64,000 nt of DNA. Origin: Cyclobacterium sp. 1_MG-2023 (GTDB lineage: Bacteria > Bacteroidota > Bacteroidia > Cytophagales > Cyclobacteriaceae). The position numbers and the translations under genes are program-made. Positions 1 through 8,487 of this stretch are shown in pieces. The notes beneath the pieces are model-generated. The model saw only the letters and a list, made by a program, of their open reading frames with translations. It searched no databases and was not told the DNA's origin. Position 1 is the stretch's first letter. Every line of letters begins with the position of its first letter. Location of the stretch: contig NZ_JAUOPC010000004.1 in assembly GCF_030546805.1 (NCBI RefSeq), positions 310,001 through 374,000 on the forward strand. Direction: 5' to 3'.

Positions 1-504
1 TCATCACTCTTGTCCTTTTTAGAAAAACTTGGTTGTTTCATTCTTAGAAAAGGAACTATTGAAGCTTATTATCAACATTCTGGAAATTTGACTGTTGACG
101 AAAAACCAAATGCTGCATCTTATGAAGTTAACGGTCTTATTGAGGAGGCTGATGAGAAAGTAAAATCAGATTATGATGATATTATTCGTGCAATGAAATT
201 CTGTTCGACCCTAAAAGAAATAAATGAAGCTGAGGCAATTAGAGATTTACTATTAGCGACGGTTTCTCCTGCACTTGCTAATATAAAGAAAGAAACGACA
301 GATGCTGAATTAAAAATTTTTTCAAATAATCTTTTTGGTGCTAAATCAAGCTTATTTAAACTTAGTAAACATATTGACGGGGAAGATATTTATCTTGACG
401 TTAATCTTTCAACAGATATTCTTGAAGTAAGTGGTTTCCCAATTAGAATAAAAAAAGGTGCAAATCCTATCGAAGTTGTAAACAATTCACTTAGACTAAA
501 ATAA
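1..504 (+). CDS. C-terminal part of an OLD-family ATP-dependent nuclease (5' end outside window)
   Basis: The frame is open from the first base, so the true start lies upstream and the TTG at position 10 is probably internal. The visible part is about 167 residues. A segment reading CFILRKGTIEAYY resembles the conserved stretch near the end of the TOPRIM half of OLD-type nucleases, which pair an ABC-type ATPase with a TOPRIM nuclease and often serve in anti-phage defence. The ATPase half is not visible, so the subfamily cannot be set. The gene ends just before an attC-like palindrome and is followed by a Septu operon, which fits a defence context. The family call rests on one motif and overall feel, so it is moderate. 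Confidence 0.55.
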   Translation, partial: SSLLSFLEKLGCFILRKGTIEAYYQHSGNLTVDEKPNAASYEVNGLIEEADEKVKSDYDDIIRAMKFCSTLKEINEAEAIRDLLLATVSPALANIKKETTDAELKIFSNNLFGAKSSLFKLSKHIDGEDIYLDVNLSTDILEVSGFPIRIKKGANPIEVVNNSLRLK

Positions 505-655
505 ATAAACTGCTGCCAACACGGGTTTGGCAAAAGTGGCGTTTCAGTGCTCCGCAAACACATTTGTGGTTAATCAAAGCTTGGTTCTTCGTATCAACAT
601 TTGTGATGAAAATCGCCACCTTCGCCAAGTCCGAAACCGTTGCCTACAATAAAAA
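505..655. repeat. attC-like imperfect palindrome between two defence genes
   Basis: A long imperfect inverted repeat begins right after the stop of the preceding gene. The left arm (about 511-541) contains CTGCCAACACGGGTTTGG then AAAAGTGGCG. The right arm (about 614-649) contains CGCCACCTTCGCCAAGT then CGAAACCGTTGCCTACAA. The arms pair with a few extrahelical bases and enclose about 72 bases. The outer ends are complementary core-like sites (GCTGCCAAC and GTTGCCTAC). This shape resembles integron attC sites in general, but the core sites do not match the GTTRRRY consensus exactly, so attC-like is descriptive only. Confidence 0.55.
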
Positions 656-675
656 AATAATTTAATCTAAACTAA

Positions 676-2295
676 ATGCTATTAAGATCAATTTCAGTGA
701 ATCACCATAAAGTAATTGGATCAAAAAAAATAGACTTTTTTGGTAAAACCACTAATCTAACTGTGGATTTAACAAGGGAACACCATACAGATATAGTCTT
801 GGAAATTGACGAGGAAACGAAAGAAAATCATTACACTTTTATCATTGGGCAGAACGGTGTTGGTAAAACGATATTATTCAGAACTATAGTAAACTTTATT
901 AATGCAAATGATTCGTTTGAAGAACCAAAATTAAAGGCACTAATAAACTTTTACACAAACTCGAAAAAATACATTAAATATAACTCCAATTCTGGAGTAA
1001 ACGAATTAGTAAACTTAGGGATTGATAATTATTTTTCCAATCAAAAAAATCTGATAATTAAAAATTTTCTAGAGCATTATAATTCGTATCTAATTTTAAT
1101 TTCATCATCGTTTGAAAGAAGTATTGTTCATAAAAATCCTCGCTATAGAAGTTTCAACTATTTATCAGATATAAACACAACAAAAACACTTTTTGCAAAA
1201 TCATTAATGAAATTCAAGGATGATAAAAAATTGAATATACTTTCAGAACTGCTTGAAAGAGAAACTATAGAATGGAAAATGAGAGGTTATTTATCTGTAG
1301 AAGCCAGAGGTGGAATTGAAAATGATGATTTCTTTTTATTGAAAAATAAAAACAATGTTAATATTTTTAACTTTCTGAAGACTATAAGAAAAGTAAATAT
1401 TTCTGATGACGAGAAGCTCATTACAGAAAACTTGGATTCTCTAGAATTGAATGTTATTGATTCAATATACAACTCTAATGCATTCTTTAAGTTTTATTTT
1501 GATTCAAATCAATCGTTTAAAGATCTTTTCGAAAAAATTAACGCTAGTGTTGTGTTGAATAAAATTGAAGGATTTTTAAAAGAAAAAACAAACGACCCTG
1601 ATGTTGAAAAACACCTAAACATAAGAACTCCTACAAAAGAAAGAAAAAAATGGGAGTTTCTTTTTTCAAATATTAACGAATTATCAGAATTCGACTTGAA
1701 CACATTACTACTATTAGAAGATTTAAACCTTATTGATTTAAATATCTTCTGCAATGATGTTCAACTAGACTATATGAGTTCTGGAGAGCAAAGTATAATC
1801 AGATTATTTAGTTTTTTCTCTGATATTCCTGGAAAAGATAAATATGAAAATCTGTTAATTTTCTTTGACGAACCTGAAAACACCTTACACCCGAAGTGGC
1901 AACAAAATTTCCCTCTGTACTTTAGAAGGGTTATTGAAGAGATTTATGAAATTCGGAATTCGCATTTCTTTTTTGCAACACATTCACCTTTAATCCTTAT
2001 GAAATCAAACACCTCAAACAATTCTAATGTTGTAAGATTTTACAAAGATGATCAAAATGAATTTCAAAGTCACCAAATTGAAAATATTAATTCTTATAGC
2101 ATTGAAGAAGTGCTCCTAGATGAATTCAAAATCTTATATAGAGATCAAGAAGTAGAATTAAATGTAAATAGAATTTTAAATGATAGTAATGAAAAGGCAA
2201 AGCAAAAATTAGACCCTATATATTCCATAGAAAAATCCTTTGAGTTGAAAGAAAACATTAATAAACTCTATAATTCATTAATTTCCAATAAATGA
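676..2295 (+). CDS. ptuA: Septu-type defence ATPase (PtuA-like)
   Basis: This is an ABC/SMC-type ATPase of 539 residues. The Walker A motif GQNGVGKT is at residues 58-65. An ABC signature (SSGEQ), a Walker B segment (LLIFFDEPENTLHP) and a switch histidine (THSP) follow in the C-terminal third. The architecture is that of AAA_15/AAA_21 defence ATPases. The stop codon overlaps the start of an HNH nuclease gene by ATGA, so the two are translationally coupled. An ATPase followed by an HNH protein is the known layout of Septu (PtuA with PtuB), in which the ATPase is thought to sense infection and license the nuclease. Base composition is clearly more AT-rich than the core genes, consistent with transfer. 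No reverse transcriptase is nearby, so a retron-linked version is unlikely. Confidence 0.8.
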   Translation: MLLRSISVNHHKVIGSKKIDFFGKTTNLTVDLTREHHTDIVLEIDEETKENHYTFIIGQNGVGKTILFRTIVNFINANDSFEEPKLKALINFYTNSKKYIKYNSNSGVNELVNLGIDNYFSNQKNLIIKNFLEHYNSYLILISSSFERSIVHKNPRYRSFNYLSDINTTKTLFAKSLMKFKDDKKLNILSELLERETIEWKMRGYLSVEARGGIENDDFFLLKNKNNVNIFNFLKTIRKVNISDDEKLITENLDSLELNVIDSIYNSNAFFKFYFDSNQSFKDLFEKINASVVLNKIEGFLKEKTNDPDVEKHLNIRTPTKERKKWEFLFSNINELSEFDLNTLLLLEDLNLIDLNIFCNDVQLDYMSSGEQSIIRLFSFFSDIPGKDKYENLLIFFDEPENTLHPKWQQNFPLYFRRVIEEIYEIRNSHFFFATHSPLILMKSNTSNNSNVVRFYKDDQNEFQSHQIENINSYSIEEVLLDEFKILYRDQEVELNVNRILNDSNEKAKQKLDPIYSIEKSFELKENINKLYNSLISNK

Positions 2296-3035
2296 GGTTT
2301 ATAGAAAAAAATATTAAAACGAATTCCCTAGTAATTGAAGCGAAGAATATATTAGAAACCTCAGGACACTACAATCATAGTGATAGAGTTAGGGATATTA
2401 TTAGAATTCTTTATTCAGGATGTTGTGCATTCTGTGAGTCTTCTATAGAAGATAGTTCATTCTTTCAAATTGAGCACTTTTATCCTAAAAATATAGCGAT
2501 ATATAAACAGTATGATAAGAGTATTGAAAACTTACATTACTCTTGTCAAAGATGTAATACCTTAAAAGGAAGAAAACTTCAAACAAAAATATTTTCTCCC
2601 AACTACTTTTTAAATTCAAATCAATGGATTGAAACTATAGAAGAGAAAATCGAAAATGAGATGTATTATATTGGGTATTTATTATTTTCTTATAACTCTA
2701 CAAAAAAATCAATCGACAGAGGAAATGAAACTATTAAATTGTTTGATTTAAATAATTTCAATGGTTTTGGAAGAAGTAGTAGGCAGCATCTGGTTGAAAG
2801 TCGATTAAGAGTTTTTGATAAGATTTATAATATTCTCAATGTGATCTTTGAGATGTTAATAAGATATGATAAGAAGAATAATGATGCTATAGAATTATTA
2901 TTCTCTATAGTTTCAAGGCACACTAATCGAACTTCTCATTTTTCAACAATGGTTATTCATAATTTCGGATCTGATTTAATTAAATTATTGGAAATATATT
3001 CAATAAAGAAAAATACTGTAGGCAACAAAAGATAG
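2292..3035 (+). CDS. ptuB: Septu-type HNH endonuclease (PtuB-like)
   Basis: A 247-residue HNH nuclease. CxxC pairs at C45/C48 and C85/C88 look like the zinc-binding knuckles. IEHFYPK (H62) and NLHYSCQRCN (H82, N89) form the HNH core between and around them. The start overlaps the ATPase stop by four bases. In Septu systems PtuB cuts DNA or tRNA when activated by PtuA; the substrate here is unknown. The last codons (T V G N K R) overlap TGTAGGCAAC at 3017-3026, the exact inverse of GTTGCCTACA at 639-648, so the operon is bracketed by inverted 10-mers that reach into the gene's own end. The catalytic motif looks intact. Confidence 0.8.
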   Translation: MRFIEKNIKTNSLVIEAKNILETSGHYNHSDRVRDIIRILYSGCCAFCESSIEDSSFFQIEHFYPKNIAIYKQYDKSIENLHYSCQRCNTLKGRKLQTKIFSPNYFLNSNQWIETIEEKIENEMYYIGYLLFSYNSTKKSIDRGNETIKLFDLNNFNGFGRSSRQHLVESRLRVFDKIYNILNVIFEMLIRYDKKNNDAIELLFSIVSRHTNRTSHFSTMVIHNFGSDLIKLLEIYSIKKNTVGNKR

Positions 3036-3072
3036 CTGTCCGTACTCTGTTTCACTCCGTACGGCAGCTATC
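3031..3072. terminator. Stable hairpin on the ptuB stop codon
   Basis: Arms GATAGCTGTCCGTAC (3031-3045) and GTACGGCAGCTATC (3059-3072) pair with one bulge around a 13-base loop, and the hairpin contains the stop codon. There is no U-run, so it may be a repeat-family structure or recombination site rather than an intrinsic terminator. Confidence 0.5.
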
Positions 3073-3083
3073 CCGTCCTTGTG

Positions 3084-3600
3084 CCCCCTAGGTGTAGTTT
3101 ATGCCTTCGTGAGCTGGGTGTAGGTTTGCAAAACACCCTTCTATCCTTGGCAATTTGCAATTGGAAATGAACGGAATTACCAATGATCCACGGTTATCAA
3201 ACCTTCTAATCCAGAATATTTTCATCTGTTTTTATTTGTTTTTCAAAGGTCAGAACTTGCCCCAGTTTATCGGGGTGGAATCTCGCTACAATAATCATCC
3301 TTTGGCATTACGATTTCGTCATGCTTGTCTGCCTCAGGCAGGCTCGATTTCCTGATCTCTTATTTGATAAGCCTCTCCCATAACTAAAAATAGTCTATCC
3401 TTGAATGAATTTCAAATGAATGCTGCCCGAGTGTATTGTTGATTAGGATGGGGTCTCAAATTTCAGTACAGTATTCAAAATTTTGTCCATTTGTTTACAT
3501 AAAGGGGGTCTTCAGAAGCCATTGCAAATGGCATATAAAAGATTTTGACTTCAAAGTAAGTTAGGAATAAAAGGGTGTAGAAGATTCTACATCCAGCCGG
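3084..3600. repeat. 517-base non-coding repeat, copy 1
   Basis: This stretch recurs at 11258-11775 in the same orientation, nearly identical by eye apart from scattered substitutions. It opens with CCCCCTAGGTGTAG and closes with a hairpin that is perfect in copy 2 (GGGTGTAGA then TCTACACCC) and has single mismatches here. No convincing protein is encoded; short frames inside it end at different places in the two copies. The ends differ beyond the limits given, so the element has defined boundaries. Its nature (non-autonomous mobile element or structured RNA) is unknown. Confidence 0.75.
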
Positions 3601-3602
3601 GG

Positions 3603-3690
3603 CGCTGATAGTTTGGCACTTCTTATTATCTTTATAGGTATTAATAAAGTTGGGGATCAGACTCTACTCTACCCTGCAACCAGAAAAACC
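3603..3690 (+). repeat. Right-end fragment of a dispersed intergenic repeat
   Basis: The text CTTCTTATTATCTTTATAGG, followed by TATTAATAAAG and ATCAGACTCTACTCT, matches the right ends of the repeats at 15385-15436 and about 16780-16840. Only the terminal part is here, joined directly to the 517-base repeat. It ends shortly before the Crp/Fnr gene, as the other copies end shortly before a gene. The remaining bases up to 3725 show nothing recognisable. Confidence 0.6.
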
Positions 3691-3725
3691 GTACAAATAA
3701 CATAATACGAAAATCAATCCACCTT

Positions 3726-3741
3726 TTTGCCATTTGACAAA
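3726..3741. promoter_or_regulatory. Putative Crp/Fnr operator upstream of the regulator gene
   Basis: TTTGCCATTTGACAAA is an imperfect inverted repeat of the form TTTGYCA-N2-TGRCAAA. It lies 17 bases before the regulator start. The same operator form recurs at 4351-4366 after the gene, which suggests autoregulation and control of the following dehydrogenase. Confidence 0.55.
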
Positions 3742-3757
3742 TTCCGAATAAAATGCA

Positions 3758-4342
3758 ATGACAACCTTTGTGACTATGGACAAATTAATAAACTATCTGT
3801 TGGAATTTGGGCAGTTAAATCAACAGCAAATTGACATGGTAAAAAGAAAAGCACAGGTATTGGAGTTAAAAAAAGGCGATTACTTTTCCGAAGCAGGAAA
3901 AATACCAAAACAAGTAGCTTTTATTGAAGAAGGTATTTTCCGGGTATGTTATTATAACAGCAAAGGTGATGAAATTACTAAATACTTTGTTGATGAAAAC
4001 AATTTTGCGGTGGACATAAACAGCTTCAATCAAAAAATCCCCTCTTCCGAATATGTTCAGGCTGTAACAGATTGTACACTATTTGTATTTTCTACAGAAT
4101 CACTCAACGATTTATCAGCTACTATCATTCAGTGGGACGGCATTATCAATAAAATAACCGAAAAAGCATTGGTTGAAAAGGTAAATAAACTAAGTCCAAT
4201 GTTAGCGGAAGATGCTACAACAAGGTATCTAAGTTTTCTTGAAAAGTTTCCGAATTTAGCCAACAGAATTCCGCTTTCCTATCTCGCTTCATATTTAGGA
4301 ATCACTCAATCATCGTTAAGTAGGATTCGAAAAAGCATCTGA
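3758..4342 (+). CDS. Crp/Fnr-family transcriptional regulator
   Basis: A 194-residue regulator with an N-terminal cyclic-nucleotide-binding fold (about residues 25-125, including KKGDYFSEAG and VAFIEEGIFRV) and a short C-terminal helix-turn-helix (YLASYLGITQSSLSRIRK). There is no Fnr-type cysteine cluster, so it is not an obvious oxygen sensor. A second ATG at 3776 would give 188 residues and is about as likely a start. Matching palindromes lie before and after the gene, and a short-chain dehydrogenase follows on the same strand. Bacteroidota often place such regulators next to small oxidoreductases; the ligand is unknown. Confidence 0.85.
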   Translation: MTTFVTMDKLINYLLEFGQLNQQQIDMVKRKAQVLELKKGDYFSEAGKIPKQVAFIEEGIFRVCYYNSKGDEITKYFVDENNFAVDINSFNQKIPSSEYVQAVTDCTLFVFSTESLNDLSATIIQWDGIINKITEKALVEKVNKLSPMLAEDATTRYLSFLEKFPNLANRIPLSYLASYLGITQSSLSRIRKSI

Positions 4343-4350
4343 ATTCATTA

Positions 4351-4366
4351 TTTGCCAAATGGCAAA
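4351..4366. promoter_or_regulatory. Palindromic operator between regulator and dehydrogenase
   Basis: TTTGCCAAATGGCAAA is a perfect inverted repeat (7-base arms, AA spacer), extended by A and T to 8-base arms. It has the same half-site as 3726-3741. It sits 60 bases before the preferred dehydrogenase start, where an activator or repressor could act. Confidence 0.6.
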
Positions 4367-4425
4367 TGTTTTTGCTTTTGAAGTGCTGAACTTTGCTTCA
4401 TCATTTTAATAAAAGACAAAAAAAT

Positions 4426-5343
4426 ATGGATTCAATAATTATTACAGGAGCAACCAGTGGAATTGGCTTTGAGTGTGCTTTACAAATGGCTCAAATTGCC
4501 AAAAACGAACAAATTATCATTCCTGCCAGAAATATTGGAGCAGGAAAAGGCATAATAGAAAAAATAAAAGACAAGACAGGTCATAAAAACCTAAAATGCT
4601 TGGAATTGGATTTGGCTTCTTTAGAATCTATAAGAAAGTTTTCTGAATCATTTGCCAAGGAAAAAAACAATTCCATTTCTATCTTGATAAATAATGCAGG
4701 AGTACAGAATATTGGCGAAACACAATATACGGCAGATGGATTTGAGCAGACCTTTGGTGTGAATCATCTCGGTTCGTTTGCCTTGACTTTGCAATTGCTG
4801 CCCTTAATGAAAAATGACGGACACATAACATTCACATCTAGCGAATCACACGACCCATCACTTAAAACTCCAATAGAACCACCAATTTATACCAGTGTTC
4901 AAGAGCTTGCTTTCTCAAAAGAAACTTCCGAAAAAACTAACATAGTTGGACAAAGAAGGTATTCTACTTCAAAATTGTGTAACATAATGACCACTTATGA
5001 ATTACAAGAGCGATTAAAAAAAACAAATATTAGGGTGAATGCCTATGACCCAGGAATGACACCAGGAACAGGACTTGCCAAAACTTATTCACCTGTTATG
5101 CGATTTTTATGGAAAAACGTATTCCCTGTTTTGACCTTATTAAAAAGTAACATACATACACCAGCTCAAGCAGGAAGAAATTTAGCAAAACTTGCTTATT
5201 CTGAAAAGTACAAAGACTTAAAGGGAATTTATTTCTCGGATGGGAAAGTTGTTAAAACATCTGTTGATTCTTATAACAAAGTTTTTCAAAAAGACTTGTG
5301 GAGTGGCAGCCTTGAACTTACAAAAACCACATTTACAGAATAA
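4426..5343 (+). CDS. Short-chain dehydrogenase/reductase (SDR)
   Basis: NAD(P)-dependent oxidoreductase of 305 residues from the preferred ATG at 4426. The frame is open upstream to 4393, but those residues precede the Rossmann strand and are unlike the family. The cofactor motif TGATSGIG is at residues 7-14, an NNAG motif lies near residue 90, and the catalytic Tyr-Lys appear as YSTSK. Length and the inserted region after the active site resemble retinol-dehydrogenase or protochlorophyllide-reductase-like SDRs. The substrate is not predictable. The upstream palindrome suggests control by the adjacent Crp/Fnr protein. Confidence 0.85.
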   Translation: MDSIIITGATSGIGFECALQMAQIAKNEQIIIPARNIGAGKGIIEKIKDKTGHKNLKCLELDLASLESIRKFSESFAKEKNNSISILINNAGVQNIGETQYTADGFEQTFGVNHLGSFALTLQLLPLMKNDGHITFTSSESHDPSLKTPIEPPIYTSVQELAFSKETSEKTNIVGQRRYSTSKLCNIMTTYELQERLKKTNIRVNAYDPGMTPGTGLAKTYSPVMRFLWKNVFPVLTLLKSNIHTPAQAGRNLAKLAYSEKYKDLKGIYFSDGKVVKTSVDSYNKVFQKDLWSGSLELTKTTFTE

Positions 5344-5390
5344 CAAAAACAAAAAGAAACATCTAAAAAATGGCAGCGGGTAACAATTAA

Positions 5391-5660
5391 GCTTCAATGA
5401 TGCGATTAAGGCTTCGGTTAATTGTAGTCCTGAGCAGTCAGGATTGGACTCAAGCTCCGGTAGCTTTCTGCTATGGGGATTGGATTGGTTTTGTTGGGTA
5501 ATTCAGGGAATTACGTGGCAGTAAAATTATTAAAAAGTAGACGAATTGATTGTCTATTAACGCTTTTAAGTACTTGCTTCATTGATTTTTGAGGTCTTAA
5601 AAAACCTAAGACATAGGTGTTCAAGGGCTTCCAGTGAAGCCTTTTTGATAAAGTGTGATT
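5391..5660 (+). repeat. Dispersed intergenic repeat, copy a (left part)
   Basis: The order of blocks is ATGATGCGATTAAGGCTT, TGTAGTCCTGAGC, TCAGGATTGG, GGTAGCTTTCTGCTATGGGG, TTTTGTTGGGTAATTCAGGG, TTAAAAAGTAGACGAATTGA and TTTTTGAGGTCTTAAAAAAC. The same blocks in the same order occur at 14951 and 16455. It starts about 50 bases after the dehydrogenase stop. From 5661 to 6025, before the toxin-antitoxin operon, no gene or clear structure is visible. Confidence 0.7.
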
Positions 5661-6025
5661 ATTGGCGAGGTTATGCATTATTAAGTTGGCGTAAGGGTGG
5701 TCCTCGCTCTGGGGCGATTAGCTTGGTTGTAATAAGCGTTTCATTTTCACAGCAGAGGCACCTTTTAGGATTGTAATTGAGTTTTTCCTTGGCGATCTGT
5801 ATCCAAGAGTATTTAGCCGTTTAAGTTGGTTGGTCTCTTTTTTTGCCAGATTTAGCTCTTTGTTCTTGTTTCTGGATGCCAGAAACTAGCTTCTACACCC
5901 AAATCGCGCTCGTTTAATGCCCTTAATAAATGCCAGTGCACCTTACAATGGCCTTAGCATTTATTTCTTATTGAAATTTTATGCAAAGCAATTTTGTTAC
6001 TATATTACAATAGAATTGCTTTTAT

Positions 6026-6526
6026 ATGAAAACACACTTTCAAAAAGTTAAGAAATTCGCCACGGAAAAAAGTGTCAAGCGAGCAAGAGCTACAAGAGAA
6101 AAAAGGGCTGGTTGGATTATTAAAGTTCCAGGTGGAGAATATGCCTGGGCCAATAAGATGCAACGGGTGGATATTATTAGAAGAGGACTTCCTTATGACT
6201 CAATTGAGGTAATTAGCAAAAGAACTGATCTTCCCATAAAACAAGTTTTAACCATTTTTGGTGTGCCTCAAACTACTTACAACAAAAAGAAAAGGGGAGA
6301 AGAATTACTAAGTGGTAGAGATAGTGAAGTAGTACTGCTGTTAACAGAACTTCTCGATTTTGGGTTGGAAGTCTTTAATAATGAATCCGAAAAGTTTCAA
6401 AGATGGCTTAAGAAGCCAAATTTATCTTTAGGTGGAGTAAAACCGGAGAGCTTATTCGATTCGGTTACAGGTATTCAAGAGGTTAAAAATGCTCTTAATA
6501 GACTTGAATATGGCAATATGGCGTAA
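6026..6526 (+). CDS. Xre/MbcA/ParS-type antitoxin of a RES toxin
   Basis: A 166-residue protein with a very basic N-terminus (residues 1-35), a helix-turn-helix-like segment (YDSIEVISKRTDLPIKQVLT, then FGVPQTTYNKKKR) and a C-terminal DUF2384-like part ending in GVKPESLFDSVTGIQEV. That last segment is typical of MbcA/ParS antitoxins, in which the C-terminus reaches into the RES toxin active site. Its stop shares a base with the toxin start, so the genes are co-translated. It should neutralise the toxin and repress the operon. Confidence 0.8.
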   Translation: MKTHFQKVKKFATEKSVKRARATREKRAGWIIKVPGGEYAWANKMQRVDIIRRGLPYDSIEVISKRTDLPIKQVLTIFGVPQTTYNKKKRGEELLSGRDSEVVLLLTELLDFGLEVFNNESEKFQRWLKKPNLSLGGVKPESLFDSVTGIQEVKNALNRLEYGNMA

Positions 6527-7005
6527 TGAGAGTTTACAGAGTTGAACGGAAAAAACACATAAAAACCACCCTAAAAGGAATTGGGGCAGCTTTGACAGAA
6601 GGATATAGATGGAATAGCCTTAACACCTACCTAGTTTATACCGCAGAATCTCGTGCATTAGCAATTGTGGAAGTCTCGGTTCATTTGGACTTAAATGAAG
6701 ACTTACCAAATGACAGGTATTATGTTGAAATTGATATTCCGGATGACATTCAAATCCTTGAAATAGATCCGGCAGACTTACCGGAAAACTGGGATTCGAG
6801 ACCTCCAATATTAGAAACGCAATTTATAGGAGACGATTTTGTAAAAGACGGTGGAGCAGCAGTATTAAAAGTACCAAGCTGCATTGTTAACCAAGAGTAC
6901 AATTATTTAATTAATCCCAACCACCTGGACTCTTCTCGAATAAAAGTGATTGCTGAAACAGCCATGAATTTTGACCCTAGAATAAAACAAAATGCTAACA
7001 AATGA
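6526..7005 (+). CDS. RES-domain toxin
   Basis: A 159-residue RES-domain protein. The family's conserved Arg, Glu and Ser are recognisable as MRVYRVERKK at the start, TAESRALAIVEVSVH (about residues 54-68) and the PSCIVNQEYNYLINP segment (about 118-132). RES toxins such as MbcT degrade or modify NAD+ and arrest growth. The protein has typical length and looks intact. It overlaps its antitoxin by one base. Between this pair and the next gene is only a 51-base gap, so the serine hydrolase may lie in the same cassette. Confidence 0.82.
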   Translation: MRVYRVERKKHIKTTLKGIGAALTEGYRWNSLNTYLVYTAESRALAIVEVSVHLDLNEDLPNDRYYVEIDIPDDIQILEIDPADLPENWDSRPPILETQFIGDDFVKDGGAAVLKVPSCIVNQEYNYLINPNHLDSSRIKVIAETAMNFDPRIKQNANK

Positions 7006-7056
7006 TATAGCACATCCCTTTACGCTACCAGGTGATTTTCTAAAACAATTGTAATT

Positions 7057-8487
7057 ATGAATTATATTAAAGCTTTTAGTTTTTTTTCAATTCTAATAAT
7101 TTCTTCATCACTCAACCTAGTCGCACAAGCCAGTTTTTCTAATGCATTGGAACTAAAAATAGATAGCATTTTTGGAGATTTCAATGATATAAATAAACCT
7201 GGAGCCACTGTAGCTGTTGTTAAAAACCAGAAAATTGTCTTTAAAAAGGGTTATGGAAGCGCTAACTTAGAATATGGTATTCAGAATTCACCTGCTACAA
7301 TATTCCATATTGCATCTGTTTCTAAACAATTTACGGTATTCTCAATCCTATTATTAGAAAAAGAAGGAAAGTTATCTTTTGATGATGATATCCGCAAATA
7401 CATTCCCGAGGTTCCTGATTTCGGGAAAACAATTACTTTAAGACATTTGGCTTCACATACTAGTGGAATGAGAGATCAGTGGGGCTTACTAGCTATGGCC
7501 GGATGGAGACAAGATGATGTTATCACTAAAGCGCACATTTTAAAATTAGTTTCTCAGCAAAAAGAATTGAATTTTAATCCTGGTGAATCCTATATGTATT
7601 GTAATACAGGTTTTACTTTATTGGCTGAAGTTGTGGCAAGAATATCTGGTAAAACATTTGCAGCATTTACCGAAGAAAAAATTTTTAAACCCTTGAATAT
7701 GTTGAATACACTTTTTTATGATGATCATGAAAAAATTGTAAAGAACCGCGCCTATTCTTATCACGCTGTACCTGATAGTAAATACAAGAAAAGTGTCTTA
7801 AATTTCGCCAATGTGGGCGCAACTAGTTTATTTACAACTGTCGAAGATTTGGCCCTATGGGCTATGAATTTCTCATCACTTACTGTAGGTGATAAAGCCA
7901 TTATTGACAAGATGAATACGCTGGCAGTGCTTAACAACGGTGAAACATTTGGCGGTGCTTACGGTCAATTTGTAAACAAATACAAGGGGTTAAATCAAAT
8001 TCAACATGATGGAGTTGACGCTGGGTTTCGCAGTTATTTAGGTAGGTTTCCTGATCAGAACTTTTCCGTTATGGTCTTTAGTAACTTAGGCCAATCCAAC
8101 CCAATGAATTTAGCACTTCAAGTTGCAGACCTTTATTTGAACGATGCTTTTGAAAAAGAATCAGAGGCAGTAAATGATGCTGATGGTCCAATTGAATCAC
8201 ATGAGTTTACTCCACCAAATTATGAGGTTTCGGATCTTAAAGAATTTGTAGGAGCGTATTATAGTCCTGAGTTAAATACATCTTACGAAGCTGTTTTAAA
8301 GGACGGTAAATTGACGTTTACGCATCATCGCGCTGAAGATATCCCGGGTTCAGTTGTGAAAAATGATAGGTTTCGTGGCGGTTACTATAGCTTTAAATTC
8401 GAAAGAAATGATAAACAGCAAATAACAGGTTTTAGGATTTCATCTGGACGAGTTCAAAATTTGTGGTTTAAAAAAATAATTAATTAA
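7057..8487 (+). CDS. Secreted serine hydrolase, beta-lactamase/class C-like
   Basis: A 476-residue exported enzyme with a signal peptide (residues 1-23, ending around VAQA). The catalytic tetrad segment SVSK (S87-K90) and YCN (Y181-N183) are present. The third motif is HDG instead of KTG, as in esterases and D-aminopeptidases of this superfamily rather than true beta-lactamases. A C-terminal lipocalin-like domain (about 390-476, EFVGAYYSPELNTSYEAVLK) follows. It probably cleaves an ester or peptide in the periplasm. A fragment resembling its last 18 codons is found again at 14872-14928. Confidence 0.85.
   Translation: MNYIKAFSFFSILIISSSLNLVAQASFSNALELKIDSIFGDFNDINKPGATVAVVKNQKIVFKKGYGSANLEYGIQNSPATIFHIASVSKQFTVFSILLLEKEGKLSFDDDIRKYIPEVPDFGKTITLRHLASHTSGMRDQWGLLAMAGWRQDDVITKAHILKLVSQQKELNFNPGESYMYCNTGFTLLAEVVARISGKTFAAFTEEKIFKPLNMLNTLFYDDHEKIVKNRAYSYHAVPDSKYKKSVLNFANVGATSLFTTVEDLALWAMNFSSLTVGDKAIIDKMNTLAVLNNGETFGGAYGQFVNKYKGLNQIQHDGVDAGFRSYLGRFPDQNFSVMVFSNLGQSNPMNLALQVADLYLNDAFEKESEAVNDADGPIESHEFTPPNYEVSDLKEFVGAYYSPELNTSYEAVLKDGKLTFTHHRAEDIPGSVVKNDRFRGGYYSFKFERNDKQQITGFRISSGRVQNLWFKKIIN

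Noticed and set aside
3155-3355. Small ORF in the 517-base repeat
   Set aside because: It has no conserved counterpart in the second copy of the repeat and an unlikely composition; a by-product of the repeat.
5582-5776. Small ORF in dispersed repeat copy a
   Set aside because: Begins with a non-ATG codon, is not conserved in the other repeat copies and has no recognisable domain.
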